Made by a program: the position numbers and the translations under genes. From DASWOJ01 sp964250755 (GTDB lineage: Bacteria; Pseudomonadota; Alphaproteobacteria; Acetobacterales; Acetobacteraceae), in the NCBI GenBank assembly GCA_964250755.1, contig CAXUHB010000009.1:1-64000 (forward strand): a stretch of 64,000 bases of DNA, given 5' to 3'. A model generated the notes under the pieces. That model ran no database searches, had not been told where the DNA came from, and worked only from the letters and a program-made list of their open reading frames with translations. Below are positions 1 through 9,100 of the stretch, piece after piece. Within the stretch, counting starts at the first letter, position 1; each line of letters begins with the position of its first letter.

Positions 1-145
1 CGGACAGGGTGAACTTGTCGGTGTGGCAGATGCCGGTGGCCTTGATCTCGACCAGTACCTCGCCCTCCCGCGGGCCTTCGAGCTGGACGGTCTCGATGGT
101 CAGGGGCTGGCCTGCGGCGTGGGCGACTGCGGCGCGTACGTCCAA
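1..145 (-). CDS. S-(hydroxymethyl)glutathione dehydrogenase (class III alcohol dehydrogenase), N-terminal part
   Basis: Only the first 48 codons are inside the window. They read MDVRAAVAHAAGQPLTIETV, followed by a stretch ending GICHTDKFTLS, which is the hallmark N-terminus of the zinc-dependent class III alcohol dehydrogenase/glutathione-dependent formaldehyde dehydrogenase. The Cys of GICHTD is the first catalytic-zinc ligand of the family. The start is TTG at 143-145, preceded by a GGAG about 10 bases upstream; an in-frame stop further upstream excludes a longer protein. The enzyme oxidises S-hydroxymethylglutathione in cytosolic formaldehyde detoxification. The rest lies beyond the left edge. 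Confidence 0.9.
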   Translation of the reverse strand, partial: MDVRAAVAHAAGQPLTIETVQLEGPREGEVLVEIKATGICHTDKFTLS

Positions 146-390
146 AGGGGGTCTCCGGCTGGGGTTCTGCGGGCTGCGCAGGCTAAGCTAGAAGCTGACG
201 TGGGCTGGCACCAGAGCCGACGGTCACCACGCATTGGCGTAACGGCTGCACGCCACGACTGCGTGGACGGACCTTGCTGCTCGAAGTGCGTGCCGTTTCT
301 TGCAACCGCACGTTGCGGACGCGACGGGATCGCGGTTGTGTGAACGCCGGCTTGGCTGCTAACGTTCCGTCACGATCAGTGGGGTGGAAC

Positions 391-1140
391 ATGCAAAACG
401 ACATGCAGCGGCGGCTGGCGGCCGAGTTCCTCGGCACGTTCTGGCTGGTGTTTGGCGGGTGCGGCAGCGCGGTGATCGCCGCCGGGTTCCCGCAGCTTGG
501 CATCGGCTTCGTCGGCGTGTCGTTCGCGTTCGGGCTGACGGTGCTCACGATGGCGTATGCCGTGGGGCACATCTCGGGCGGGCACTTCAACCCGGCAGTG
601 ACTTTGGGGCTGTGGTCGGCGGGGCGCTGCGCCAACATCCATGTCGTACCCTACATCGTCACGCAGGTGATCGGCGCGGTGTGCGCCTCGGCGGCGCTGT
701 ATCTGATCGCGTCGGGCAAGCCGGAGTGGGTGCCGGCGGGCTTCGCCAGCAATGGCTACGGGGACCTCAGCCCAGGGAAGTATGGCCTGGTGTCGTGCTT
801 CCTGGCGGAGCTGCTGCTGACGTTCTTCTTCCTGATGGTCATCATCGGCACGACGTCCAAGGGTGCCGCTACAGGGTTCGCGGGCATCCCGATCGGGCTG
901 GCGCTGGTGCTGATCCACCTGATCTCGATCCCGATCACCAACACCAGCGTCAACCCGGCGCGCAGCACGGCGCCGGCGCTGTTCGCGGGCGGAGGCGCCA
1001 TCGGGCAGTTGTGGCTGTTCTGGGTCGCGCCGGTTGCCGGGGCGATGCTGGCAGGAGTGGTCGCAAAGATTCTGTTCGCCGACAGCTCGATAGACGAGAC
1101 GACGGTGGTGGAGGAGCGGCGGGCGGCGCAGGGCGGCTAA
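391..1140 (+). CDS. aqpZ: Aquaporin Z
   Basis: The 249-residue protein is a six-helix inner-membrane water channel. It has both NPA boxes, HFNPAV (residues 67-69 for NPA) and SVNPARS (188-190), and closely matches E. coli AqpZ throughout, for example FLGTFWLVFGGCGSAV and AVGHISGGHFNPAVT. The ATG at 391 is chosen because it follows a GGGGTGG purine run and gives the family's N-terminus; the reading frame stays open back to 274. The gene is convergent with the next and overlaps it by 4 bases at the stop codons. The Arg after the second NPA is present, as expected for a water-selective filter. Confidence 0.95.
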   Translation: MQNDMQRRLAAEFLGTFWLVFGGCGSAVIAAGFPQLGIGFVGVSFAFGLTVLTMAYAVGHISGGHFNPAVTLGLWSAGRCANIHVVPYIVTQVIGAVCASAALYLIASGKPEWVPAGFASNGYGDLSPGKYGLVSCFLAELLLTFFFLMVIIGTTSKGAATGFAGIPIGLALVLIHLISIPITNTSVNPARSTAPALFAGGGAIGQLWLFWVAPVAGAMLAGVVAKILFADSSIDETTVVEERRAAQGG

Positions 1141-1724
1141 CCCGCCCGTCCCGGCCCGCAGTTCCGGGGACAGGGCGGCTTGGCGCAACCGGCGGCGGGA
1201 CAAGCCGGGGTGGCGAGCCGGGCCAGCCCGCTCTCCTGCCACGCCTGGCGCAGCACCGGCGGCACCTGGCCCCCTGAACCTGCGACGGTCAGCAGCAGCG
1301 CGACCACCAGCGGCTCCATCGCCGACCCGGCCCGGCACAGCGGCAGCGAGAAGGTGCGGCGCATCGGCCAGGCCAGGCGCAGGCCGGCGGGGGTCAGCAG
1401 GTCCGCCGCAAGGTGGGACAGGGCGCCAATGGCCAGCGGCGCCGCAATCCACCGCGGCACGCCGCTGTGCAGCAACGCCCAGAGGCAGACTGCGACGGCC
1501 AGTGCGGAGTGGGTGATGCCGCGGTGCCCGAACAGTCCGGCCACGGCCCGGGACAGTGGACGCAGGCGCTGGCCGAGCCATGACTTCGGGTGGTCAACGT
1601 CCGGCAGCAGCGATCCCGCCAGCGCCAGCGCCATGCAAGCCGGGGACAGGGCAGGCAGGCCCAGGCGGGGCGCGGCCACCAGCCACGCCGCCGCCCCAAG
1701 CGCCACATGCGACCCCGCCATCAT
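1137..1724 (-). CDS. Membrane-bound metal-dependent hydrolase family protein (YdjM/DUF457-like)
   Basis: The 195-residue protein is hydrophobic. It carries SLLPDVDHPKSWLGQR, GHRGITHSALA and LSHLAADLLTP, the D-x-D-H and H-R-G-x-T-H metal-binding signature of the YdjM/LexA-binding inner-membrane hydrolase family, whose reaction is not established. The ATG at 1724 begins MMAGSHVALGAAAW, a usual family start; another ATG 12 bases upstream (1736), after GGGGG, is also possible. The tail after about residue 175 is Pro/Cys-rich and not conserved-looking. It ends tail to tail with aqpZ. Confidence 0.75.
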   Translation of the reverse strand: MMAGSHVALGAAAWLVAAPRLGLPALSPACMALALAGSLLPDVDHPKSWLGQRLRPLSRAVAGLFGHRGITHSALAVAVCLWALLHSGVPRWIAAPLAIGALSHLAADLLTPAGLRLAWPMRRTFSLPLCRAGSAMEPLVVALLLTVAGSGGQVPPVLRQAWQESGLARLATPACPAAGCAKPPCPRNCGPGRAG

Positions 1725-1961
1725 CGGCCCGACCATCCCCCGCACGCAGCGAATCCGACACTTGCGCTTGCTGGACGGGGAAGGCAACGGGGCAGGACAA
1801 AGGAATGTCGGATGCGTCGTCGCCCGGAAGAACACTCTGCGGGCTGCTCTTGAAACGATGATGGCCGAAGCGGGCCGGCGATGCCGCCGCTCACGGACAG
1901 GACCTGCGTGACCCGGCTGCACGCCGCGTCGCAGTTTGACGCCGATAAAGGCGTAAGCCCC

Positions 1962-3025
1962 CTACGGCCCCCGTCCTGGCACACGGTGGCGGTAGGCCAA
2001 CGCTTCCGCCACGTCCGCCCGTCGCACCTGTGGCGCGCCGGCCAGGTCGGCGATTGTGCGCGACACCCGCAGCACCCGCGTGAAGCCGCGGGCGGACAGG
2101 CGCAGCTTGCCCGCGGCCTGCTCCGCCAGCACGCGGGCGTCGGGCTGCATCTCGACGCCGCCCATCTCCGCCTCTGCATTGGTGGCCGGGCCGGCGCCGT
2201 AGCGGGCGCGCTGCGCCGCGCGGGCCTGGCCGACGCGGGCGGCGGCGGCGGCGCTGGGTTCACCCCGGGGTGCGCGGGACAGTTCGGCAGGGGGCACGGG
2301 CTGCACCTGCACCGTCAGGTCTATGCGGTCCATCAGGGGGCCGCTGATGCGGGCCAGGTAGTCCTCCCCGCAGCGGGGGGCCTTGCCGCACTCCCGGCCG
2401 GCGTCGCCCAGGTAGCCGCAGCGGCACGGGTTCATCGCGGCCACAAGCTGGAAGCGCGCGGGATAGGTCACGTGCGCGGCGGCGCGGGCGACGGTGGTGC
2501 GCCCGGTTTCCAGCGGCTGGCGCAGAGCCTCCAGGGCGATGCGGGGGAACTCCGGCAACTCGTCCAGGAACAGGGTGCCGCGGTGCGCCAGGCTGACCTC
2601 GCCGGGCTTGGCGCGCTGGCCGCCGCCGACCAGGGCTGCCTGCGACGTGCCGCTGGCGGGCGACCGGTCGGGCGGGCGCATCACTAGCCGTCCGCCGTCC
2701 AGCATCCCCGCGACGCTGTGGATCATGCTGACCTCCAGCGCCGCCTCCGGCGTCAGGTCGGGCAGCAGGCCGGGCAGGCAGGCCGCCAGCATGGACTTGC
2801 CGGCGCCGGGCGGGCCGATCAGCACCAGGTTGTGCGACCCGGCTGCCGCAATCTCCAGCGCGCGCTTCGCCGTCTCCATCCCGCGCACATCGGCCAGGTC
2901 CAGGCCGGGCAGGGCGGGGCGCACGCCTGCAGGCTCGGGCGGGGACAGGACCTGGGTGCCGCGGAAGTGGTTGATGAGGGAGAGCAGGTCCGGCGCCGCC
3001 AGCACCTCGATCCGCCCGGCCCAGG
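1962..3025 (-). pseudogene. comM: comM (yifB) 3' fragment, interrupted by a Tn7-like transposon
   Basis: This is the C-terminal two thirds of the Mg-chelatase-like AAA+ protein ComM/YifB. It begins at the transposon junction (AGRIEVLAAPDLLSLINHF). It contains Walker A GPPGAGKS, the Walker B-like stretch GTLFLDELPEF, and the family's AAMNPCRCGYLGD cysteine motif. The 5' part lies at 37555-37998 in the same orientation. After removing the element and one CCAGG copy the two parts fuse in frame: 148 + 352 = 500 residues, close to E. coli ComM (506). ComM promotes branch migration during integration of transforming DNA, so the insertion should abolish that role. The separated 3' part could still be translated from internal starts (for example GTG/CTG near 3005) but lacks the N-terminal domain. 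Confidence 0.93.
3021..3025. repeat. Target-site duplication, left copy (CCAGG)
   Basis: CCAGG here and at 37555-37559 directly abuts the two TGGCATA termini. A 5-bp duplication is what Tn7-family transposition produces. Collapsing the two copies restores the comM frame exactly. Confidence 0.92.
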
Positions 3026-3110
3026 TGGCATAGACTAATAATGTCGGTGTCTGGTAATATAGTCGGTGTCTAGTAATAATGTCAGTGATTAAGTAATATA
3101 TTCGGTATCA
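3026..3110 (+). repeat. Transposon left end: terminal inverted repeat plus four tandem TnsB-type sites
   Basis: The terminus runs from TGGCATA inward. Four near-contiguous repeats follow: 3036-3054 (TAATAATGTCGGTGTCTGG), 3055-3073 (TAATATAGTCGGTGTCTAG), 3074-3093 (TAATAATGTCAGTGATTAAG) and 3094-3110 (TAATATATTCGGTATCA). They have the size and layout of TnsB-binding sites. Tandem packing resembles the right end of Tn7, while the 37.5-kb end has spaced sites. The stretch is far more AT-rich than the surrounding comM sequence. Confidence 0.85.
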
Positions 3111-3492
3111 CTTTCATGAATAATAATGTATGTACCGATTTCCGAATTACATTGTGACGTAAAGTGAACAACATCAGCATATTACAACCTCTCGCATATG
3201 CTGTTTCAGCCACTTCCTCATAGCTGGTGATGTCCAGCGTCCTTGTAAGCATGCCCAGAATACGTCAGATCGGGCTTCTCTGGAAGAGATGACCTGCTGA
3301 GGACGCCACGTTGAGCGGTTCGGCGGAGGGGACGCAAGCCGGAGCTTGACGATAGGGCCTTGGTTGCTTGGAACACCTCTGCCATCATCCGGAGATGGTG
3401 CACCGATGCCAGACACATGAACAGGCAGCGCTTAGCGAACATGGCATGCCACAGGGTCAGTCGAGGCTCCACGCCTTGGAACAGCGCCGATA
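3111..3492. other. Non-coding stretch between transposon end and first tniQ
   Basis: No convincing gene. The first part is AT-rich and has one degenerate TAATAATGTATG motif at 3121-3132 that may be a fifth, decayed TnsB-type site. The rest presumably holds the promoter of the tniQ/tnsD gene, which I cannot pin down. Confidence 0.5.
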
Positions 3493-5037
3493 GTGGGCTT
3501 CTCCTTCTTCCCTGAGCCGTTCGAAGACGAACTCTTGTACAGTCTCATGGCACGCGTTCGTGAGATGACAGATCTGTCGCATCACGCCGTGATCAACATG
3601 TTCTTGGGCAACGATGGAGCCGGGGTGACCGTTGACCTTCCGCTCAGGCTAAACCAAGTCGCAACTTGCATAGGTCACGAGGTTATGTCGTGCGATGACC
3701 TGATCGAACGCCATACGCTATACGCTTACTATATGGGATTCCTTGACTGCTCTGCGTACGCGCATGCACGCCAGATAGCAGCGGAGGGCTGGACGGGAGT
3801 TGGCGTGAGACATATTAAGCGCCAACTATCCCCAATCGGTCGTTCAAAATACTTACGGTTTTGCGCCGATTGTGTCAACGCTGACAAAAAGATGGCTGGA
3901 ATTTCTGGATGGCGTCGGTTACATCAATGCCCAGGTGTATTCGTTTGCCCTGAACATGGAACCGAACTTCTTGAAAGCGACATTTCCTCTAGTCGCACCA
4001 AGGTGCTAATTTCTCCTTCCGGATATGAGGTCACGGCAAGACGTATCCTCAACCCTTTTCCGGCGACCATCGCTTTGAGCATCGCATCCTCTACAGCATG
4101 GCTGCTCGCGCATCCGCAGAAAGCAGTCGGCATTGCTACATTACGCAGGCGAGTGCGTTGTCTTCTTGGTGACAAGGGCTGGATGTATGGAAGGGGAGGT
4201 AATATTGCCAGTGAAGATCTCCGTCAAGCCATCCTGGAGCATTATGGTGCTAAGTGCCTTCAAGCCCTTGGTATAAATCCAAGCTTGCGATCATGGTCCA
4301 CCCAGACTTATGCGACAGCTCGTGGCTCTCAGAAGCACCCACTACACTACCTACTGTTGCTGAATTTTCTTGGTCTGAGTTCATCCCACCTCTTTGATGC
4401 TCGACTAGATGAGCGGACGTCGACTCCCGAACGCCCCAGGGCAGCAGGAGTGATCGCCGCATCGCAACCGCGAGCCGGATTTGAACTTAGGAGACTTGAA
4501 CACAGAGCTAAGGTGAGAGCGTTTCTATCAGTGATGCCGGGTGCATCTCGTAAGGATGTGACCGCAAAACATTCTTGGACGGTCTGTTATTTGCGGAACC
4601 ATGATAGAGAGTGGCTGGACGATCAACTTCCTCAACACTCAGCGGGCGGAAAAACGCTTGACTGGGCCCAACGTGATGAAGAACTTGCAGCTAAGGTGCT
4701 ACGGAATGCGGCCGAGATGCTGCGGGCACTCGGACGTCCACGGAGAATCTCCCGGACGCGTCTCGTCTATTCATTGGATTTTCCGGGAATCGTCCATTGC
4801 ATGCAACGTTTGCCTATGACATCACAAGCCCTTGCAGCGTCCGTGGAGGATGAGCTCACGTTCCAACGACGACAAATCCAGTGGGCCGCAGACCAATTTA
4901 TTGGCAAGGGCGCTGATTCATGTACTCGGGCGAAGCTCATACTTGGCGCAAACCGGCAGAAGGGCTTGCGTCCGGAATTACTTTCAGAGATTGATGAACT
5001 CGTGCGACGGATCAACAATAGTGCTGTATTTAATTGA
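3493..5037 (+). CDS. TnsD/TniQ target-selector protein 1
   Basis: This 514-residue protein has the TnsD/TniQ N-terminus (FFPEPFEDELLYSLMARV) and a zinc knuckle: C124-x2-C127, then C146 and C152 in CPGVFVCPEHG. The length is that of Tn7 TnsD (about 508), not of the short TniQ proteins of CRISPR-associated transposons. Such proteins recognise an attachment site and recruit TnsC and the TnsAB transposase. The start is GTG at 3493, chosen because the family begins within a few residues of the FFP-x-P motif; no strong ribosome-binding site is visible. The gene stands alone next to the left end, about 22 kb from tnsABC, and is clearly less GC-rich than tnsABC, which suggests a separate origin. Which of the two TniQ proteins reads comM is unknown. 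Confidence 0.88.
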   Translation: MGFSFFPEPFEDELLYSLMARVREMTDLSHHAVINMFLGNDGAGVTVDLPLRLNQVATCIGHEVMSCDDLIERHTLYAYYMGFLDCSAYAHARQIAAEGWTGVGVRHIKRQLSPIGRSKYLRFCADCVNADKKMAGISGWRRLHQCPGVFVCPEHGTELLESDISSSRTKVLISPSGYEVTARRILNPFPATIALSIASSTAWLLAHPQKAVGIATLRRRVRCLLGDKGWMYGRGGNIASEDLRQAILEHYGAKCLQALGINPSLRSWSTQTYATARGSQKHPLHYLLLLNFLGLSSSHLFDARLDERTSTPERPRAAGVIAASQPRAGFELRRLEHRAKVRAFLSVMPGASRKDVTAKHSWTVCYLRNHDREWLDDQLPQHSAGGKTLDWAQRDEELAAKVLRNAAEMLRALGRPRRISRTRLVYSLDFPGIVHCMQRLPMTSQALAASVEDELTFQRRQIQWAADQFIGKGADSCTRAKLILGANRQKGLRPELLSEIDELVRRINNSAVFN

Positions 5038-5235
5038 TTGATGTTCAGCGCTAAGCAGCCTTGCTGCCGCGTCTCTTTTCTAAAGAGCGTCTTCGTCACA
5101 GTGCTCTGCTTTGCCATAAGAACATTCACAAGGTATTTTCGAGCAGATACCAACAAGGTTTTTCATAGTCGAGAACTCCTCGGACTCCATCTGGCGAGTA
5201 GATGGCCTCTTGGGATCTGTGACACCCTCAATCAT

Positions 5236-6042
5236 CTAAGACATGCCAAGCTCGGCGTCGGAAACGTCCAGGATGCTCTCAATCTGGTCCGCGGGAACAC
5301 TTCTTGGGAAGCGTGCTGCGGTGCAGTCTTGCAAGCTGGCGACAGAGAACGTCGGCGTAGTTTCATGGTAAGCCCACGCCCTGAAAAGTATCCCTAGTAG
5401 CGAGGGCATCCCGTCGTCTGGAAAACCGTAAGGATTTGCCGCCCTCGCGGTTTCAGGGAACGGCGCAAGGAATGTGATGAGCTTGGGATGTCTATTGTTT
5501 TGCAGCAGCGGATAAGCGGACTCGTCGCCGAACAGTTCGTATGCGACATGTCCGTCCACCTCCGCACCATGGGTGAGATAATGGTTGCAGCCCTGAACAA
5601 GACCGGCTCGCGAGAAGCACACATGCACGCAACCGTCCTCCCGCGTCCCAGCACGACCGCCTGGCCCCATCTGAACCAGGACGGTATCAAGCTTCTCTTT
5701 GTGCTCATCCCAACGTTCGTGTTTCTCGAAAATGGAAACCAGCGCGGTCCGACGATCAAGCAGCGTCAACGGACGCAGACCGGTGTTCCTTACACTCTCG
5801 ACCTCTGAGGCGGTCAGGCGCGTCCCGTGGTAGACTCGGACCAGGCAATCGTGGAGGCGAGCATTCAAGTGGTGGACAACTGCGTCTCGGTCTAGGTGTG
5901 CAAGCAACCAATCTTCGGCGTCGTCAATGAACTTGGGCTTTAGCGCCCGCAGATCACGCATCAGGTCAGGCGAGGCAATCTCTTCGACGGTGGCGGCGAA
6001 CATGGGTCCCCAGTCGGCAATTTCATCGTAGTCGATGATCAT
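5236..6042 (-). CDS. Putative ADP-ribosyltransferase-fold protein (YHGTR motif)
   Basis: This 268-residue soluble protein has no name I can give with certainty. At about residues 68-90 it has VRVYHGTRLTASEVESVRN followed by GLRPL. Later come VHVCFSRAGL and YLTHGAEVDGHVAYELFG. The order (Y-H-G/A-T-R with GLRPL, a hydrophobic strand ending in S, then G-x-E) recalls a bacterial family with a possible ADP-ribosyltransferase fold, with His and Glu as candidate catalytic residues. This is inference. The start is well supported: AGGAGG lies 8 bases before the ATG. It lies 151 bases downstream of the 1345-residue nuclease-like gene on the same strand, so the two may be one transcription unit and one system. 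Base composition is lower in GC than the chromosome. Confidence 0.6.
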   Translation of the reverse strand: MIIDYDEIADWGPMFAATVEEIASPDLMRDLRALKPKFIDDAEDWLLAHLDRDAVVHHLNARLHDCLVRVYHGTRLTASEVESVRNTGLRPLTLLDRRTALVSIFEKHERWDEHKEKLDTVLVQMGPGGRAGTREDGCVHVCFSRAGLVQGCNHYLTHGAEVDGHVAYELFGDESAYPLLQNNRHPKLITFLAPFPETARAANPYGFPDDGMPSLLGILFRAWAYHETTPTFSVASLQDCTAARFPRSVPADQIESILDVSDAELGMS

Positions 6043-6193
6043 CGCGATTTCCTCCTGCTGGATGATACCATATACTTAGAATCGATAATCTCTCCGCGTT
6101 GAACGATGACGTTCGACAGAGTTACGCTTTGTGCCTGGCCTGTATAGCGACGTTGTTGGGCGAAGTGTGCGTCCGGTGACGAGGAAGCAATCA

Positions 6194-9100
6194 TCAGAGC
6201 TCCTGCAAGCGATCTAGTAGCGTAAGTGACGACTTGGCTTCCAATCGGTGCCACGCGAACTGCATCGGCACCGGATTCCGAAACACGAGATATCGCTCGA
6301 AGCATGGTGGGGCAGTCAGCCGGAGAAGACGCCCAACAGAGTCAGGCGCAGCCTCAAGCTGCTCGCATCGCAGCAGGTGCTTCAGCAGGAGGTCAGGCCT
6401 ATCCCGGCTGTCCAACCCGCCCCGGAAGTCAGCAAGCTGCTCGGCCACCTCCCCAGGCGTCTTCCGAAGCTGAAGGTCCTTGCACTCCATGATGAGCACA
6501 CGGCCGGTCAGCGGCTTCCACGCCAGCACGTCCACATCTCCGAAGTTCTTGCCCGGTGGGCGCCCGAGCAGGTGAGGCAACGAGACTTCAGTCAAGACCT
6601 CCCACCCAAGTTCACGCATGCGGGCGGCTACCTCTGCGTTGAATGCGTGTCCTGCCCTGGTGCGTTCGCCTCCGATCCAAGACCGCATAGAGGTGGAGTT
6701 GAAGTAGTTCTCCGGGAACTCGTTTCGGAGCAGGCCAGCCATGAGATATCTCAGGTGTTCGCCGACCATGCCAGGCATAACCAACAATCTTGGATCTAGG
6801 TGATCCGGACCATCCAGCTCGATGATGGGTCGCCTCATCAAAGAGAGCCGCCGCCGGAATTTCCATGGCTGCCGGTCACGGTCCGAGAACCCGGATGGGG
6901 TCGTTCGCCACTCCGTGCGCCTGTTCAGGGTGAAGTTGGCCAGGATACGTCCGGCGGTCTCCTCTGATAGAGAACCTGACGACACGCAAATCCGGACAAG
7001 GTCCGAGCGCCGCACCTCGATAACGGCTCTTTGTTCCTTTGTACCCAAGCTCTCAAGCTCGCCGAGGAAGCTCCGGACTTCATCAAGGTCAAACCCGAAC
7101 TCAGTTCGCCAGGCGGCCATGAACCCGTCAGGCAATGTGTCTGCCACGCTGTCCGGCCGTTCTCGGCGCTGATAATTTCCAGCATATGTGGTTATGCCGT
7201 GCTCGACCCGCACGTCTCCGCTCAATCGACCAAATGGGTCCAACACCGTGTCGTCGAAGTCGCCGGAGATCATGATGTTGCCCAGGGCGGAGAGCTTCAA
7301 ACGCGGTTCCATAGCATCCCAGCGGATCGCGTCTGACCAGCCGCCGAGACGGAACAGAAGCATGGCTGAAGCCATCAAACTGGAAATATCGAGTTCACCG
7401 AGACGTAGGCCTTCGTCCGGACACTCGCACATCGCCGCCTCAGCCAAGATCCTGGACGCCATAGTGACGGTGTTCAGACGCATCTGATGCTCGGAAATGA
7501 CGCCTACCGCCTCGGCCCGGTCTGGCCTCAACCCGACGTTGGCCGCGGCCGTGCGTTGCCACCGGTCGCGTTGAAAGCAAGCTGCCTCGTGATTTTGTAG
7601 GATGGCGACCAGCGCCGCCCGCCGTCCGAAGCGCCTCAGGTCCGAGCAGAGCTTCGCTTCGACGGCGGTGACGGTCTCGTTCAGCAACTTGGTGCAGTCC
7701 GCCTTGCCAGCGACAATCCTTCCCCTGGCCCGCGGGTTGGCGAGCCATGCAAGCCCGATTTGTACCAGTGCGGTGTCCTGCCGCTCAATCATTATGGGAT
7801 GCACTTGGAAGCACTGTGCGATGTAGTCCCGAAATCCTTGTGCCTGGAAGAAGTGGATGTGCCGGGCGTCTCCGGATGGAATGATCCTGGCCACAAGCGC
7901 AGCTAGGCTGTCCCGGTCCAGGGTCTGACCGGCCAAACGCGCCGTGCCCTCCACGAGTGCGGTGACCAGTGCCACTTCGGCAACGTTGTCCGGATGGTGG
8001 AAGGCAAAGTCGAATCCTGCTGCCACATCCAGGTGGACTGTTGATGACGAGCCATCCACGCTGACGGTAAGCAGCCGCGGTATCGCGGCTCGTTCTGGTG
8101 GCTCCTCGTCCCCATGGGCAGACTCTCGCAGGACCGCAAAACGCACCTTCCACGTGACAGGCTTCGGCGGTAAGTCCGGAAACGCCGCCTCAAGCACGGA
8201 GACCGCATGGGCCAGCCAGGTTCCCAGCATCTCCCACTGCTCGATTAGAATGCGTGCTGGTGCGTCCTCGGGAGCATCCACGTCAATCCACCAAGCCCGC
8301 TTCCCAGAGACGCATGCAGCCCGCAACCGGCCTTCAGCGGCGTCGGACAGGCTTTCGTACAATGCTGCCCGCCTTGCGCCTTCCTTGAACGCGCTGCGCT
8401 CGCGTCGTCTCATCAGCACTTGCTGGCCAGCGCCGTCCCTGACCATCCGCGCATCCTCCGCCGCAGCAACTTCAAGCCGAAGTGCCAGGAGGCCATTCTG
8501 CGGAACCATGAGCACGCCCGTGGTTCCGTCATGACCAAAGTCCACAGGCAAGTCCGCGTGCGGCGCGATGCTGCCGCCGAGAGAGTGTTCCCAAGCGACG
8601 AGGTTGAGCAGCCCATTGGGACATGTCAGCTCCATCCCGGCACGGCGCACGGCCTCGACTGAAGCCAGGGTGCGCCACAGTGACAGAGGTTTCCGGTCTG
8701 GCACGAGGCTGAGTGTTTCGAGATCCGCGGCATTAATGGACTGCACACGCCAATTTGCTGAGGCGGTCGGCAGCGACGTGACCAGCCCACGGCCCCAACC
8801 GCATGACACCACTATGGTGATGCCTGACTGGAAGCCCGGTATCGTTGCAGCTTCGCGCTGCCCACGCATGACGGCACCGTTAAGGACCCGTTCAAGGTGA
8901 TCTGGGTCAGAGTTGAAGCCTACCAGGCCACCATCGTCGTATCCCTCGAATGTATCAGTATGGAAAACCCAGTTGTAGTAACGCCCCTCATCCACACGCT
9001 GGATAACCTGTGCAATGCGGACGCCTTCCAATTTCTGAAACTTAAGAGGTATGTGGCCTCTGCCGCCCAATAAGGGCAGACCTGCAAAGAAATTTGCATA

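Noticed and set aside
376..1581. Long open frames on both strands over aqpZ (384-1277 plus, 376-1581 minus)
   Set aside because: Arg/Ala/Gly-rich shadow translations of GC-rich coding DNA; aqpZ itself is unmistakable.
6039..6305. 88-residue frame between the YHGTR gene and the 1345-residue gene
   Set aside because: Mostly overlaps the end of the large gene in another frame and has no family features or ribosome-binding site.
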